Shown here: piece by piece, positions 20,648 through 31,036 of the stretch | Layout of the letters: every line of letters begins with the position of its first letter | Position numbering within the stretch: position 1 is the stretch's first letter | DNA from: Phenylobacterium deserti | Lineage (GTDB): Bacteria > Pseudomonadota > Alphaproteobacteria > Caulobacterales > Caulobacteraceae | NCBI GenBank assembly: GCA_945874825.1 | Contig: CAMCIK010000002.1 | Span: forward strand, 93,384 to 157,383 | Direction of reading: 5' to 3' | Length of the DNA: 64,000 bases | Translations under genes and position numbers: made by a program | The notes under the pieces: generated by a model | Seen by the model: only the letters and a program-made list of their open reading frames with translations | The model's database searches: none | What the model was told of the DNA's origin: nothing

Positions 20648-22573
20648 ATGGCGGAACCGGCTGGGTCTTCGGGCGACGCACCCCCCACCTCGACCGACTC
20701 CCACCAAGGACGGAGCGAAGGCTTCGGGGCCCTCGCCCTGGGGGCCATAGGTGTGGTCTTCGGCGACATCGGGACCAGCCCCATCTACGCCATGCGCGAG
20801 GCCCTTGCGCATTCGCGTGCCGACGTCTCCCCCGAGCTTTCGGTCCTGGGCGTCATCTCTCTGATCACCTGGGCCCTCGTGCTGGTGGTGACAATCAAGT
20901 ACGTCGCCTTCCTGATGCGGGCGGACAACAAGGGCGAGGGCGGCACCCTGGCCCTGATGGCCCTGGCCCAGAGGGCGCTGTCCAAGAGGTCCGGCGTGGT
21001 CCTCTTCCTCGGCATGGTCGGAGCGGCCCTGTTTTACGGCGACGGGGTCATCACCCCGGCCATCTCGGTGCTCGGCGCTGTCGAGGGCCTGAGGGACGCC
21101 CCGGGGGTCAGCCCCGAGCTCGGTGCCCTGGTGCTGCCGATCTCGGCGGCCATCCTCATCACCCTGTTCCTGGTCCAGTCCCGGGGCACGGCCAAAATCG
21201 CCCGGGCATTCGGCCCCATCACCACCGCCTGGTTCCTGATCCTGGCGGCGCTGGGCATCTTCCACATCTTTGAGACCCCCTCTGTCCTGAGGGGCCTGAT
21301 GCCGCACTACGGGATCCTGTTCCTGCTGGACAACGGCTTCGTCGGCTTTGTCATCCTGGGCAGCGTCTTCCTGGCCGTGACCGGGGCCGAGGCGCTCTAC
21401 GCCGACATGGGCCATTTCGGGAAGCGGCCCATCCAGGCGGGCTGGCTCTTCCTGGTCCTGCCGTCCCTGGTTCTGAACTACCTCGGCCAGGGTGCCCTGG
21501 TGCTGGCCCACCCCGAGGCCCGGGAGAACCCCTTCTTCGACATGATCCCGGTCGCCGTCTATTGGCCGGTCCTGCTGATGGCCACCGCCGCGAGCGTGAT
21601 CGCCAGCCAGGCCGTGATCACCGGCGCCTTTTCCATGACCCAGCAGGCGGTTCAGCTGGGACTGCTGCCCCGGATGGACATCCGCCGCACCTCCGAGACC
21701 CAGGCCGGGCAAATCTACGTGCCCCAGGTGAACACCTTCCTGCTGATCGGCGTGATGCTGCTCCTGGTCACATTCCAGACCTCGTCCAACCTGGCCGCCG
21801 CCTACGGGATCGCCGTCACCGGCTCGATGTTTGTCGACACCCTGCTGTTCTTCGTGATCATCCGGCACCTTTGGAAGAAGCCCTTCTGGATGGCAGCGCT
21901 CGCCGCAGGGGGTTTCGGCCTGCTCGATATCGTCTTCATCTCCTCGAACTTGCTCAAGCTGCCCCAGGGGGCCTGGATGCCCCTGGTCATGGGTGCCCTG
22001 CTGGTGGTGATCATGTGGACCTGGAACCGGGGCACCCGGATCCTGAGTGAGAAGACCCACCAGGACTCCGTCGCCCTGGCCGATCTGTCGGACATGCTCC
22101 TGGCCCGACCGCCCCACCGGGCCTCGGGCTCGGCGGTCTTCCTGACCTCGGACCCCGACGTCGCCCCGGTGGCGCTCATGCACAACCTGAAGCACAACAA
22201 GGTGCTTCATGAGCGCAACATCATCCTGACAGTGATCACCGCCCAGACCCCGCGGGTCCGGGACGAGGAGCGCATCCGGATCGAGCCGATTAATGCGGAC
22301 TTCAAGAAGCTGACCGTATCCTACGGCTTCATGGAAAGCCCGAACATCCCCCGGGCCATGACCCTCTGCCGGCAGCAGGGGCTGAAGTTCGATATCATGG
22401 CCACCAGCTTCTTCCTCGGCCGCCGGTCGGTGGTGGCGTCCGCCAGCTCGGGCATGCCCCTGTGGCAGGACAAGCTATTCATCTTCCTGATGCGTAACGC
22501 CGCCAACCCGACGGACTTCTACAAGATCCCGCCGGGCCGCGTGGTCGAGCTGGGCACCCAGGTCTCCGTCTGA
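20648..22573 (+). CDS. kup: Potassium transporter Kup
   Basis: [42 protein letters not shown]. Confidence 0.95.
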   Translation: MAEPAGSSGDAPPTSTDSHQGRSEGFGALALGAIGVVFGDIGTSPIYAMREALAHSRADVSPELSVLGVISLITWALVLVVTIKYVAFLMRADNKGEGGTLALMALAQRALSKRSGVVLFLGMVGAALFYGDGVITPAISVLGAVEGLRDAPGVSPELGALVLPISAAILITLFLVQSRGTAKIARAFGPITTAWFLILAALGIFHIFETPSVLRGLMPHYGILFLLDNGFVGFVILGSVFLAVTGAEALYADMGHFGKRPIQAGWLFLVLPSLVLNYLGQGALVLAHPEARENPFFDMIPVAVYWPVLLMATAASVIASQAVITGAFSMTQQAVQLGLLPRMDIRRTSETQAGQIYVPQVNTFLLIGVMLLLVTFQTSSNLAAAYGIAVTGSMFVDTLLFFVIIRHLWKKPFWMAALAAGGFGLLDIVFISSNLLKLPQGAWMPLVMGALLVVIMWTWNRGTRILSEKTHQDSVALADLSDMLLARPPHRASGSAVFLTSDPDVAPVALMHNLKHNKVLHERNIILTVITAQTPRVRDEERIRIEPINADFKKLTVSYGFMESPNIPRAMTLCRQQGLKFDIMATSFFLGRRSVVASASSGMPLWQDKLFIFLMRNAANPTDFYKIPPGRVVELGTQVSV

Positions 22574-22647
22574 GGCCTGGCCCGCCCCGCTCCTCCGCCG
22601 CTAGAGCCCCTCCCCTCCCCTCCCGTCGTCTACCCGGAACGCCCGCC

Positions 22648-23877
22648 ATGACCCGAGACATCAAGAAAGTCGTCCTCGCCTATTCCGGCGGCCTCGACAC
22701 CTCGATCATCCTGAAGTGGCTGCAGACCGAGTACGGGGCAGAGGTGGTGACCTTCACTGCCGACCTCGGCCAGGGCGAGGAGATCGAGCCGGCCCGGGCC
22801 AAGGCCCTGGCCGCGGGGGTCAAGCCCGAGAACATCTTCATCGAGGACGTGCGCGAGGAATTCGTCCGAGACTATGTCTTCCCCATGTTCCGGGCCAACA
22901 CGGTCTACGAGGGCCAGTACCTGCTGGGCACCTCCATCGCCCGGCCGCTGATCGCCAAGAAGCAGATCGACATCGCCCGCCAGACCGGCGCCGACGCCGT
23001 CAGCCACGGCGCTACCGGCAAGGGCAATGACCAGGTCCGGTTCGAGCTCGGCTACTACGCCCTGGAGCCCGACATCCACGTGATCGCGCCCTGGCGGGAA
23101 TGGGACTTCAAGTCCCGGGAGGCCCTGCTGGAGTTCGCCGAGAAGCACCAGATCCAGATCGCCAAGGACAAGCGCAACGAGGCGCCCTTCAGCGTCGACG
23201 CCAACCTCCTGCACTCCTCCTCCGAGGGGAAGGTGCTGGAGGACCCGGCGGTAGAGGCGCCGGAATATGTCCACTTGCGCACCATCTCCCCGGAGGACGC
23301 ACCGGACACGCCCACCATCTTCACCCTGGACTTCGAGGGCGGTGACCCCGTGGCCGTCGACGGGGTACGGATGAGCCCGGCCACCCTCCTGACCCGGCTG
23401 AACCAGCTGGGCCACGACAACGGGATCGGCCGGCTGGACCTGGTGGAGAACCGCTTTGTCGGCATGAAGTCCCGGGGGGTCTACGAGACCCCCGGCGGGA
23501 CCATCCTCCTGGCGGCCCACCGGGGCATGGAGTCCATCACCCTCGACCGCGGGTCCATGCACCTGAAGGACGAGCTCATGCCGCGCTACGCCAGCCTGAT
23601 CTACAACGGGTTCTGGTTCGCCCCTGAGCGCGAAATGCTTCAGGCCGCCATCGACCTGTCCCAGAAGCACGTCACCGGCCAGGTCCGGGTCAAGCTCTAC
23701 AAGGGCAATGTCTCCGTGATCGGCCGCACCAGCCCCTGGTCACTCTACGACCAGGATCTGGTGACCTTCGAGGAGGGCGCGGTGGCCTACGACCACCGCG
23801 ATGCTGCCGGCTTCATCAAGCTGAACGCCTTGCGGCTGCGGGTCCAGGCCCGGCGCGACCGCCGGAGCGGAGGGTAG
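22648..23877 (+). CDS. argG: Argininosuccinate synthase
   Basis: [40 protein letters not shown]. Confidence 0.97.
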   Translation: MTRDIKKVVLAYSGGLDTSIILKWLQTEYGAEVVTFTADLGQGEEIEPARAKALAAGVKPENIFIEDVREEFVRDYVFPMFRANTVYEGQYLLGTSIARPLIAKKQIDIARQTGADAVSHGATGKGNDQVRFELGYYALEPDIHVIAPWREWDFKSREALLEFAEKHQIQIAKDKRNEAPFSVDANLLHSSSEGKVLEDPAVEAPEYVHLRTISPEDAPDTPTIFTLDFEGGDPVAVDGVRMSPATLLTRLNQLGHDNGIGRLDLVENRFVGMKSRGVYETPGGTILLAAHRGMESITLDRGSMHLKDELMPRYASLIYNGFWFAPEREMLQAAIDLSQKHVTGQVRVKLYKGNVSVIGRTSPWSLYDQDLVTFEEGAVAYDHRDAAGFIKLNALRLRVQARRDRRSGG

Positions 23878-23928
23878 TTCCCTCCCGGCGCGGAGCATGT
23901 CACCCTCCGGGAAACTGAAGGATTCCCC

Positions 23929-24324
23929 ATGAGCTTCCCGCACCTCACCGCCGTCGTCACCCTTCTCGCCCTTCTGGCCTATGTCTGGATGGGTGCCCGG
24001 GTCGGCGGCGCCCGCCGGACCTCCGGCATCGCCGCCCCCGCCATGTCCGGCGACCCGACGCTCGAGCGCTACCTTCGCGTCCAGGGCAACACCCTGGAAT
24101 GGCTGCCGATCTTCCTCGGCTCCCTCTGGCTTTTCGCGCACTACTGGGGCGACCTGCTGGCGGCCGGCCTTGGCCTCGTCTGGATCGTCGGCCGGGTGCT
24201 CTACGCCATCGGCTACTCCGCATCGGCGGACAAGCGCGAGCTGGGCTTCATGGTGCAGATGATCGCCTCGGCAGTCCTGCTCTTCGGAGCCCTCGGCAAG
24301 GCGGTCCTCTCGGCTATCGCCTGA
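23929..24324 (+). CDS. MAPEG family membrane protein
   Basis: About 131 aa with RYLRVQGNTLEWLPIFLGSLWLFAHYWG. Confidence 0.8.
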   Translation: MSFPHLTAVVTLLALLAYVWMGARVGGARRTSGIAAPAMSGDPTLERYLRVQGNTLEWLPIFLGSLWLFAHYWGDLLAAGLGLVWIVGRVLYAIGYSASADKRELGFMVQMIASAVLLFGALGKAVLSAIA

Positions 24325-24419
24325 GGTGCTGGGCCTGGGGTTCTGGGCCTGACCTGGCGCCATAGTTTCGCCGAAGATGGGCGCGAACCTCGTCCTTCAC
24401 GTCTCCGCTGGAGTTCCCG

Positions 24420-24992
24420 ATGCGACTGAAGACTCTCGCCCTGGCTGCCGGTCTCGCCCTTGCGGCGGGACTTTCCGCCTGCACCACCGCAACGCCCTAC
24501 CAGCCCCTGTTGGCAGAGTCCCCGGGGCTGGGCGGGTATTCGGATGTGCGGATCGAACCCGGGCGCTACCGGGTGAGCTTCTCCGGCAACAGCCTGACCT
24601 CCCGCGAGACGGTGGAGCTCTACCTCGCCTATCGGGCGGCCGAGCTGGCCCTGGCCAACGGCTACGACACCTTCACCCTCGTCTCCCGGGATACCGACCG
24701 GAAGACCACCGTACGAATGGACTCCGGGCCCTCGCCCCTGCCCTACTGGAACCCCTACTGGCGGTACTACGGGCCCTATGGGTGGCGAACCTACGATCCC
24801 TGGATGGAGGGTCCCTACGGTCGTCAGTCCCTTGAGGCCTCCACGGTCGAGAAGTTCACTGCCTCCGCCGAGGTCGTCCTCGGTCGCGGCCCGAAGCGGG
24901 CGGACGACCCCCAAGCCTTCGACGCCCGCGCCGTGATCGAGAACCTGGGCCCACGCATCCAGCGCCCGGATGACGGGCGGGTCGGACCTTAA
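24420..24992 (+). CDS. Caulobacter CC0125/CC1285-type lipoprotein
   Basis: Lipobox LSACTT; SDVRIEPGRYRVSFSGNSLTSRETVELYLAYRAAELALANGYDTF. Confidence 0.75.
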   Translation: MRLKTLALAAGLALAAGLSACTTATPYQPLLAESPGLGGYSDVRIEPGRYRVSFSGNSLTSRETVELYLAYRAAELALANGYDTFTLVSRDTDRKTTVRMDSGPSPLPYWNPYWRYYGPYGWRTYDPWMEGPYGRQSLEASTVEKFTASAEVVLGRGPKRADDPQAFDARAVIENLGPRIQRPDDGRVGP

Positions 24993-25004
24993 GGTCGGGA
25001 GCTG

Positions 25005-25052
25005 GATCCTGTTCCGATAAGTGGGAACCGGCTATCGGATCGAAACAGGATC
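25005..25052. repeat. Dispersed palindromic repeat, unit A, copy 2
   Basis: GATCCTGTTCCGATAAGTGGGAACCGGCTATCGGATCGAAACAGGATC. Confidence 0.9.
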
Positions 25053-25066
25053 TAACTCTAAGGGCT

Positions 25067-26221
25067 CTAGGTCGTCTCGTCGGTGAAGGCCAGGCCCGCA
25101 CGGGTGGCCAGGCGCTCGATCAGGGGCACGCCCAGGGCCGCCCCCGGGGTCCAGACACCGCCCGCCGTCGCCGGGGTGCGGATAAGCTGGATTGCCGTCT
25201 CGGCCATCATCTTTGAGGTCGAGCCGTAGCCAGGGTCGCGGTCACCCTTGACCGAGACGCGGACCTTTCGCCCGTCCGCGCCGATGCCCACGAACAGGAT
25301 GTCGTAGAAGCCGTTCTCGCGTTCCTCGAGGCTGGGCCCCTCGCCCGGCTTCGGGGCGCCGGCGCCGCCGAGGTCCGTGAAGGAGGTGCTGGAGCCCGGT
25401 GCCGTGACGGACATCTCGTCGTAGGCGAAGTCCGTCCCCCAGGGATGACCCTGCAGGAAGTTCGAGCGGTGGACATTCTTGGTGTTGATGGCCGCCATCA
25501 TGAAGGGGCCGACCTCGGCACCGACGTCCTCGTCGAAGGCCGACTCATTGCCTGACGGTTGGGTCGGGCCCGTGAAGCCGGGCGTCAGGGCGAAGGGGTC
25601 CATCATCAGCTGGAACAGGGCAGGATTGCGCCGGATGGCGTCCATGGTGGCCGCGCCACTGGCGGCGGTTCCGCCGGACAGCCCGCCGCGCATGTCCCGC
25701 ACCCGACCCTTTACCCGCGGGACGGGGTGGCCGAGGCGGCGCTTGGCCGTCTCCTCGGCAAACAGGACGCCCAGCTCGAAGGGGATGGAGTCGAAGCCGC
25801 ACGAGAAGAGGATGCGCGCGCCCGAGGCCCGGGCGGCCTCGTGGTGGGCGGCGACCATCTCAGCCATCCAGTTGGACTCCCCGCACAGGTCCACATAGTC
25901 GGTCCCCGCCTCGACGCAGGCCGCGACGAGGTCGGAACCATAGAGCTGGTAGGGCCCGACGGTGGTGACGATGACCTTTGCGCGGCGCACCATGGCGCTC
26001 AGCTGGGCCGGGTCGGTGGCGTCGCAGACCACCAGGGGCGTGGAGGCGGGCGCGCCGACCAGGTCGCGGACCTCGGCCAGCTTGTCCGCCGAACGGCCGG
26101 CCATGGCCCAGGAGACCTCGCCCCCCGGCGACTGGGTGCGAACCAGGTGCTCGGCCACGAGGCGGCCGGTGAAGCCGGTGGCCCCATAGACGATGATGTC
26201 GAATTCCGCGTCGGTCCGCAT
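25067..26221 (-). CDS. Saccharopine dehydrogenase family / trans-acting enoyl reductase-like protein
   Basis: DIIVYGATGFTGRLVAEHL, YVDLCGESNWMAEMVAAHHEAARASGARILFSCGFDSIPFELG. Confidence 0.87.
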   Translation of the reverse strand: MRTDAEFDIIVYGATGFTGRLVAEHLVRTQSPGGEVSWAMAGRSADKLAEVRDLVGAPASTPLVVCDATDPAQLSAMVRRAKVIVTTVGPYQLYGSDLVAACVEAGTDYVDLCGESNWMAEMVAAHHEAARASGARILFSCGFDSIPFELGVLFAEETAKRRLGHPVPRVKGRVRDMRGGLSGGTAASGAATMDAIRRNPALFQLMMDPFALTPGFTGPTQPSGNESAFDEDVGAEVGPFMMAAINTKNVHRSNFLQGHPWGTDFAYDEMSVTAPGSSTSFTDLGGAGAPKPGEGPSLEERENGFYDILFVGIGADGRKVRVSVKGDRDPGYGSTSKMMAETAIQLIRTPATAGGVWTPGAALGVPLIERLATRAGLAFTDETT

Positions 26222-26267
26222 GGGTCTCTCCCTGTCTGATAGGAGGGGTATGCCTCCTCCTGGGTCG

Positions 26268-26912
26268 TCAGCCAAGCCGTCGGCGCGCCAACCAGACCGA
26301 ATGCCCGCCGCAGTCCGGATCTTCTGGCGTGAACTGGAGGACCTCGAAGTCCTGTCTTGCCAGCAGGTCACGGTACTCGGCGGGGGACAGGCTGGCATGG
26401 TGCAGGGGATCGCCACCGAACACACCCGTGGCCGTCCCCGCTTCCGGGCCGGAGGTGAACATCAGCCGGGCGCCCGGCGCGGCGTGGGCACCGAAGACCG
26501 GGAAGAGGGCCCTCTGGTCGTCGGGAGTCAGGTGGAAGAGGCTGTCCCAGGCCAGGAGGCCGTCAAAGGTCTGTCCGAGATCCAGGCCGCGCATGTCCGC
26601 GCAGAGCCAGGTCCCGGCGGGAAGGCGGCGGTGCGCGCGCTCGACCGCGGGCGCGGAGGCGTCGACGCCGGTGACGGCAAAGCCGCGGTCCAGGAGCCAG
26701 GCCCCGAGGGGCTGACCCGTCCCGCAGCCCAGGTCCAGCACCCTTCCCCCCGGGGGCAGGCTATCCGCGAGGCGCGACAGCCAGGTGCCCTCTATCCGGA
26801 CCTCCGCCCCCCGGGCCGCATCCCAGGCGTCTGCATGACGGGTATAGAGGTCGATCACGTCCCCGGCGGCGCGGCGGACCTCGGATTCGTCCCTCTTGGG
26901 CGCTTCAGGCAT
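26268..26912 (-). CDS. Class I SAM-dependent methyltransferase
   Basis: VLDLGCGTGQPLGAWLLDRGFAVTGVDAS. Confidence 0.85.
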   Translation of the reverse strand: MPEAPKRDESEVRRAAGDVIDLYTRHADAWDAARGAEVRIEGTWLSRLADSLPPGGRVLDLGCGTGQPLGAWLLDRGFAVTGVDASAPAVERAHRRLPAGTWLCADMRGLDLGQTFDGLLAWDSLFHLTPDDQRALFPVFGAHAAPGARLMFTSGPEAGTATGVFGGDPLHHASLSPAEYRDLLARQDFEVLQFTPEDPDCGGHSVWLARRRLG

Positions 26913-27057
26913 GGGCGGACGCTGCCATGGCCGGGCGCAGGACGCCAGATCGCGCCAGCGCGCCGGGTGGAGCACACTTGCCCGAGGGGCGGGCGGAGCC
27001 TATCGAGGAAGCTTGAGCTTGCTTCCACTGCCCCCGCCATCATCCGGATCGCCAACC

Positions 27058-29181
27058 ATGCGTCAGCTCAGCCTCCAGACCCGGCTCATCGCCTTCATCC
27101 TGCTCCTGCTCCTGACCTCGGTGGGTGTGGTAGCGGGCCTGGGCTATGCCAGTGCCCGAAGCTCACTGAAGGCCGCCGCCCTGGCCCAGCTCCAGGGCAT
27201 CCAGACCTCCCGGGTGAAGCTGGTGTCGGAGCTTCTGCAGGCCTCAAGGAACGAGGTCCTGGCCCTCTCCGGCCTGCCGGAGCTGGGCCGGATGAGCGCC
27301 GAGCTCCGGGCCGGCTACAGGGCCCTGGGGGATACGCCGCCGGATGCGGCGACCCGGGCCGCCGTGACGGCTTTCTACGACCGCGACTTCGCGCCGGCCC
27401 TCAGCCGCGGGATCGACGCGACGGTGGAGGCGGAGGACCTCCTGCCATCCTCGAACGCGGGATGGCGCGCCCAGGCGGCCTATGTGGTCCCGTCGGCGCG
27501 GCCCTACACGGGTGCCCAGCCCCTGCCAATAGGCGCAGATCCCACGCCTTACGGGCGCGCGGTGGAGGATGCCCACGCGCGGCTTGGGGATATCCTCCGC
27601 CGGTTCGGCTTCGAGAATGTAATGCTGATCGACCCTGACACCCTTGAGGTCTTCTTCAGCTACCAGACCAGCGCCAGCCTGGGGACCAGCCTGGAGACCG
27701 GTCCTTATGCCTCCAGTAACCTGGCGGAGGCCGTACGGGCGCTCCGGCGCACCCAGAACGTCGATGACTACCGGTTGTCGGACTTCGAGTTCTACCGGCC
27801 CGCCCTGGGCAAGCCCCGGGCCTTCATCGCCACCCCCGTGTTCGACGGCAACCGGCTGGTGGCCATCATGGCCCTGCGCCTGGCCACGAACACGATCGAG
27901 GCGGCCCTGACCAATGAAGGCATGGGAAAGACCGGCGAGGTCTACCTGATCGGTCCCGACAAGCGGCTGCGGACCGAGTCCCGCTTCATGCAGGAAAACC
28001 CCAAGGCCTTCGTCGCCGCCCTGCGCCATTCCAGCCTCACCACCCACACTGTGGACAAGGTCGAACGTCTTGGCACCGCCGTCCTGCTGGTGCCCGAGAT
28101 GGGCGAGGCCTCGGACGCGGCCCTCACGGGGCGCACGGGGGTGGACGACGACGATGTGGACTACCGGGGCGAGCCGGTCTTCACCGCCTACGGGCCGGTG
28201 GACCTGGACTCCCTTCGCTGGGCCGTGATTGCCCAGGTCGACCAGAAGGAGGCCCTGGCGCCCGTCCGCGCCTATGCCGCCCAGGCCCTGCTGGCGACGG
28301 TCGGCCTGGCCCTGCTGGGCTCCCTGATCGCCATCGCCTATGCCTCGCGGATCACCCGCCCGATCAGCGCCCTGGCCGCCGCCGCCGAGCGGGTTGGGCA
28401 GGGCGACAGCGACGCCGAGGTCATGCCGCCGAAGGATCCCGAACTCCGTGCCCTCGGGGACTCCCTCAACCGGATGATCCGCAACCTGCAGGCGCAGAAG
28501 GCCGAGGTCCAGGCCCAGGCCCAGGAGAGCGAGCGCCTGCTCGAGAGCCTGCTGCCGGCCTCAGGCGCTGCCCAGATGCGCGAGGGCGGGCATGACACCC
28601 CGCGCTCCTTCGCCGACGTCACCGTGGCCTTCGTCAATCTCTTTGGCCTCGACGCCCTGGCCCTGACCCTGGGCGAAGAGGCTGCGCTCAGCCTGCTGAG
28701 CGACATGGTGGGCGCCTTCGACGAGGTGGCGGAGGGCCTGGGCGTGGAGAAGGTCCGGACCATCGGTTCGTCCTACCTCGCCGCCTCGGGCCTTTCGGCC
28801 GAACGGCCGGACCACACCCTGCGCATGGTCGAGTTTGCCCGGGAGGCGGTCCGGATCGTAAGTCGGTTCAACGCCGAGCGGGGCCTGGAGCTCGTGGCCG
28901 AGGTGGGCATCAACACCGGGCCTGTGACCGGCGGCCTGGTGGGCCGCAGGCGGTTCATCTACGATCTCTGGGGCGACACCGTCCGCCTCGCCCGGGGCAT
29001 CGTCTCGGATGGCGAGACCTCCATCCAGGTGACAAAACCTGTCCGCGACCGGGTGCAGGACCTGATCACCTTCGGTCCCGCCGTCGCCACGGAGATCAAG
29101 GGCATGGGCCGGATCGAGCTCTATCCCCTGATCGAGGCCGGCGCCTCCCGGAAGACGGTGAAACGGGACGAGGGCGCCTGA
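27058..29181 (+). CDS. Cache-HAMP class III adenylate/guanylate cyclase-like receptor (catalytic residues apparently degenerate)
   Basis: N-terminal TM, large periplasmic sensor, second TM, HAMP, C-terminal cyclase homology (VEKVRTIGSSYLAASG, VGINTGPVTGGLVGRRRFIYDLWGDTVRLA). Confidence 0.85.
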   Translation: MRQLSLQTRLIAFILLLLLTSVGVVAGLGYASARSSLKAAALAQLQGIQTSRVKLVSELLQASRNEVLALSGLPELGRMSAELRAGYRALGDTPPDAATRAAVTAFYDRDFAPALSRGIDATVEAEDLLPSSNAGWRAQAAYVVPSARPYTGAQPLPIGADPTPYGRAVEDAHARLGDILRRFGFENVMLIDPDTLEVFFSYQTSASLGTSLETGPYASSNLAEAVRALRRTQNVDDYRLSDFEFYRPALGKPRAFIATPVFDGNRLVAIMALRLATNTIEAALTNEGMGKTGEVYLIGPDKRLRTESRFMQENPKAFVAALRHSSLTTHTVDKVERLGTAVLLVPEMGEASDAALTGRTGVDDDDVDYRGEPVFTAYGPVDLDSLRWAVIAQVDQKEALAPVRAYAAQALLATVGLALLGSLIAIAYASRITRPISALAAAAERVGQGDSDAEVMPPKDPELRALGDSLNRMIRNLQAQKAEVQAQAQESERLLESLLPASGAAQMREGGHDTPRSFADVTVAFVNLFGLDALALTLGEEAALSLLSDMVGAFDEVAEGLGVEKVRTIGSSYLAASGLSAERPDHTLRMVEFAREAVRIVSRFNAERGLELVAEVGINTGPVTGGLVGRRRFIYDLWGDTVRLARGIVSDGETSIQVTKPVRDRVQDLITFGPAVATEIKGMGRIELYPLIEAGASRKTVKRDEGA

Positions 29182-29182
29182 C

Positions 29183-30619
29183 ATGATGCCTTCCGAACTG
29201 GGCGGCCTGGCCCTTGGTCCGGCCCTGGCTGTGGGCCTCGGCCTGCCCCTCGTCCTGCTGGTCATGACCGAGGCCATCCAGGTCGCCGGACGCCGGGGTC
29301 ACCCCGTCGCCGGACCCCTGCGCTGGACCCGGAACTGGCTCATGCCGGTCCTGGCCCTTGTGCTCTTCCTGCGGGTGGCCGCGGGCCTGCCGGGCACGAA
29401 CCTGTCTGTCCGCCTCGCCGAGACCGTCCTGTGGATCTTCCTGGCGGCAGGCACCCTCAACTTCATCAACAGCCTGGTCTTTGAGGCGGCGGCGCTGGGA
29501 AGCTGGGCGACCCGGGTGCCACGGCTCCTGCGCGACCTGATCCGGATCCTGCTCGTCGGCCTGGCCGGCGCAGTGGTCTATTCCACGGTCTGGGGAAAGG
29601 ACCTGTCGGGCGCCCTCGCCGCCCTTGGTGTCAGCTCCATCGTCGTGGGCCTGGCCCTCCAGGAGCCCCTCGGAAACCTTTTCTCCGGCGTCATGCTCCT
29701 GATGGAGCGGCCTTTCGAGGTGGGTGACCATATCGAGATCGGCGACGTCTCGGGCGAGGTGAAGGAGATCAACTGGCGCTCCGCCCACCTCAAGTCGTTT
29801 GGCGGACTGACGCGGGTGGTGCCCAACTCGGTGCTCAACAAGGAGGTCATCACCAACTACTCCCGGCCGCGCCGGATGAGGATGGAGATGATCGAGGTCT
29901 CCTTCAGCTACGATGACGCACCCAACGATGTCCGCGACACCCTCCTTGCGGTAGCGGCCGAGACCCCCGGGGTCCTCGCGGCCCCGGCGCCCATCGCCGC
30001 CACCCTGAACTTCGGTGACTTCGGCATCGCCTACCGCCTGATCTACCGGACCCTCGAGGAAGACCGCTGGCCGGTGCGGGGCGAGCTCATGACCCGGATC
30101 TGGTACGCCGCCCGGCGGCGGGGCCTGAACATGCCCTATCCCGTGACGGTCAACCTCGACTACGAACAGAAGGGCGTCTTCGGGCGCACCCCGCCCCAGG
30201 CCCGGGACCTCCTGGCCGGGCTGGGCCGCTTCCCGGACCTGTCCGGCGTCACCGAAGAGGCCCTGGAGACCCTGGATTTCGCGCGCCAGGAGGTCCTGTT
30301 CCGGGAGGGCGACCCCCTGACCGGCGTGCTGGTCCTCGTCCGGGGCGAAGTCTCCCTGCAGATGGGGCGCGGCGAAGCGGCCGTCGAAATCGCCCGGGTG
30401 TCGCCCGGTGATATCTTTGGCGAGAGCGGCATGTACGGACGCCAGGCCTCAAGCCTGAGCGCCGTCGCCCTGGAGGACTGTCTCGTGGTCCGCATGGCAC
30501 CCGACGCCATCTCGCAGGTCTTCGAGAAGAGCCCGGTCCTGGCGCGGGAGGTGGGGCAGGTGGTTGAGGCGCGGCGCAGCACCGCCCAGGCCGCACGAGA
30601 GAGCCGGCGCAAGTCCTGA
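29183..30619 (+). CDS. MscS family channel with C-terminal cyclic-nucleotide-binding domain
   Basis: MscS core LGVSSIVVGLALQEPLGNLFSGVMLLMERPFEVGDHIEIGDVSGEVKEINWRSAHL; CNB-like FREGDPLTGVLVLVRGEVSLQ...GDIFGESGMYGRQASSLSAVA. Confidence 0.9.
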   Translation: MMPSELGGLALGPALAVGLGLPLVLLVMTEAIQVAGRRGHPVAGPLRWTRNWLMPVLALVLFLRVAAGLPGTNLSVRLAETVLWIFLAAGTLNFINSLVFEAAALGSWATRVPRLLRDLIRILLVGLAGAVVYSTVWGKDLSGALAALGVSSIVVGLALQEPLGNLFSGVMLLMERPFEVGDHIEIGDVSGEVKEINWRSAHLKSFGGLTRVVPNSVLNKEVITNYSRPRRMRMEMIEVSFSYDDAPNDVRDTLLAVAAETPGVLAAPAPIAATLNFGDFGIAYRLIYRTLEEDRWPVRGELMTRIWYAARRRGLNMPYPVTVNLDYEQKGVFGRTPPQARDLLAGLGRFPDLSGVTEEALETLDFARQEVLFREGDPLTGVLVLVRGEVSLQMGRGEAAVEIARVSPGDIFGESGMYGRQASSLSAVALEDCLVVRMAPDAISQVFEKSPVLAREVGQVVEARRSTAQAARESRRKS

Positions 30620-30650
30620 TCCTCAGGTCGCCCATGCTGGAGTGCAGCCG

Positions 30651-30989
30651 ATGTCCGTGACGCCCGCCCGCGCCAGGGCCCTCGCCCTCGGCTTCGAAGG
30701 CGCCTCCGAGCGCCCGCACTTTGATCGAACGGCGCTCCGAACACCGCGCAAGACCTTCGCCACGCTCGCCGGGGATGGCACCGACATCAACCTGATGTTT
30801 GACCCCGATCTGCGCGATTTCTTTTGTGAGCAGGACCCGGTCGCCTTCGCTCCTGTCCCAGGCGGCTGGGGCCGGATGGGCATCACGCGGTGCGACCTCG
30901 CGGCCGTGGACGAGGCCACACTAGTCTCCGCGCTCAAGGCGGCACACGCCCTGGCCGCGCCCCGCCCGAAGGTGCCGGGCGCCCGATAG
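30651..30989 (+). CDS. MmcQ/YjbR family protein
   Basis: FEGASERPHFDRTALRTPRKTFATL; small YjbR-like fold. Confidence 0.75.
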   Translation: MSVTPARARALALGFEGASERPHFDRTALRTPRKTFATLAGDGTDINLMFDPDLRDFFCEQDPVAFAPVPGGWGRMGITRCDLAAVDEATLVSALKAAHALAAPRPKVPGAR

Positions 30990-31036
30990 TCCGCGGGTCT
31001 CCTCCCCAAGGGACCAATGTCTAAAGGGCCGAGACC

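Noticed and set aside
20525-22210. 561-aa minus-strand ORF antisense to kup
   Set aside because: Low-complexity Gln/Gly/Asp/His-rich product typical of antisense frames in high-GC genes; kup on the plus strand is unambiguous.
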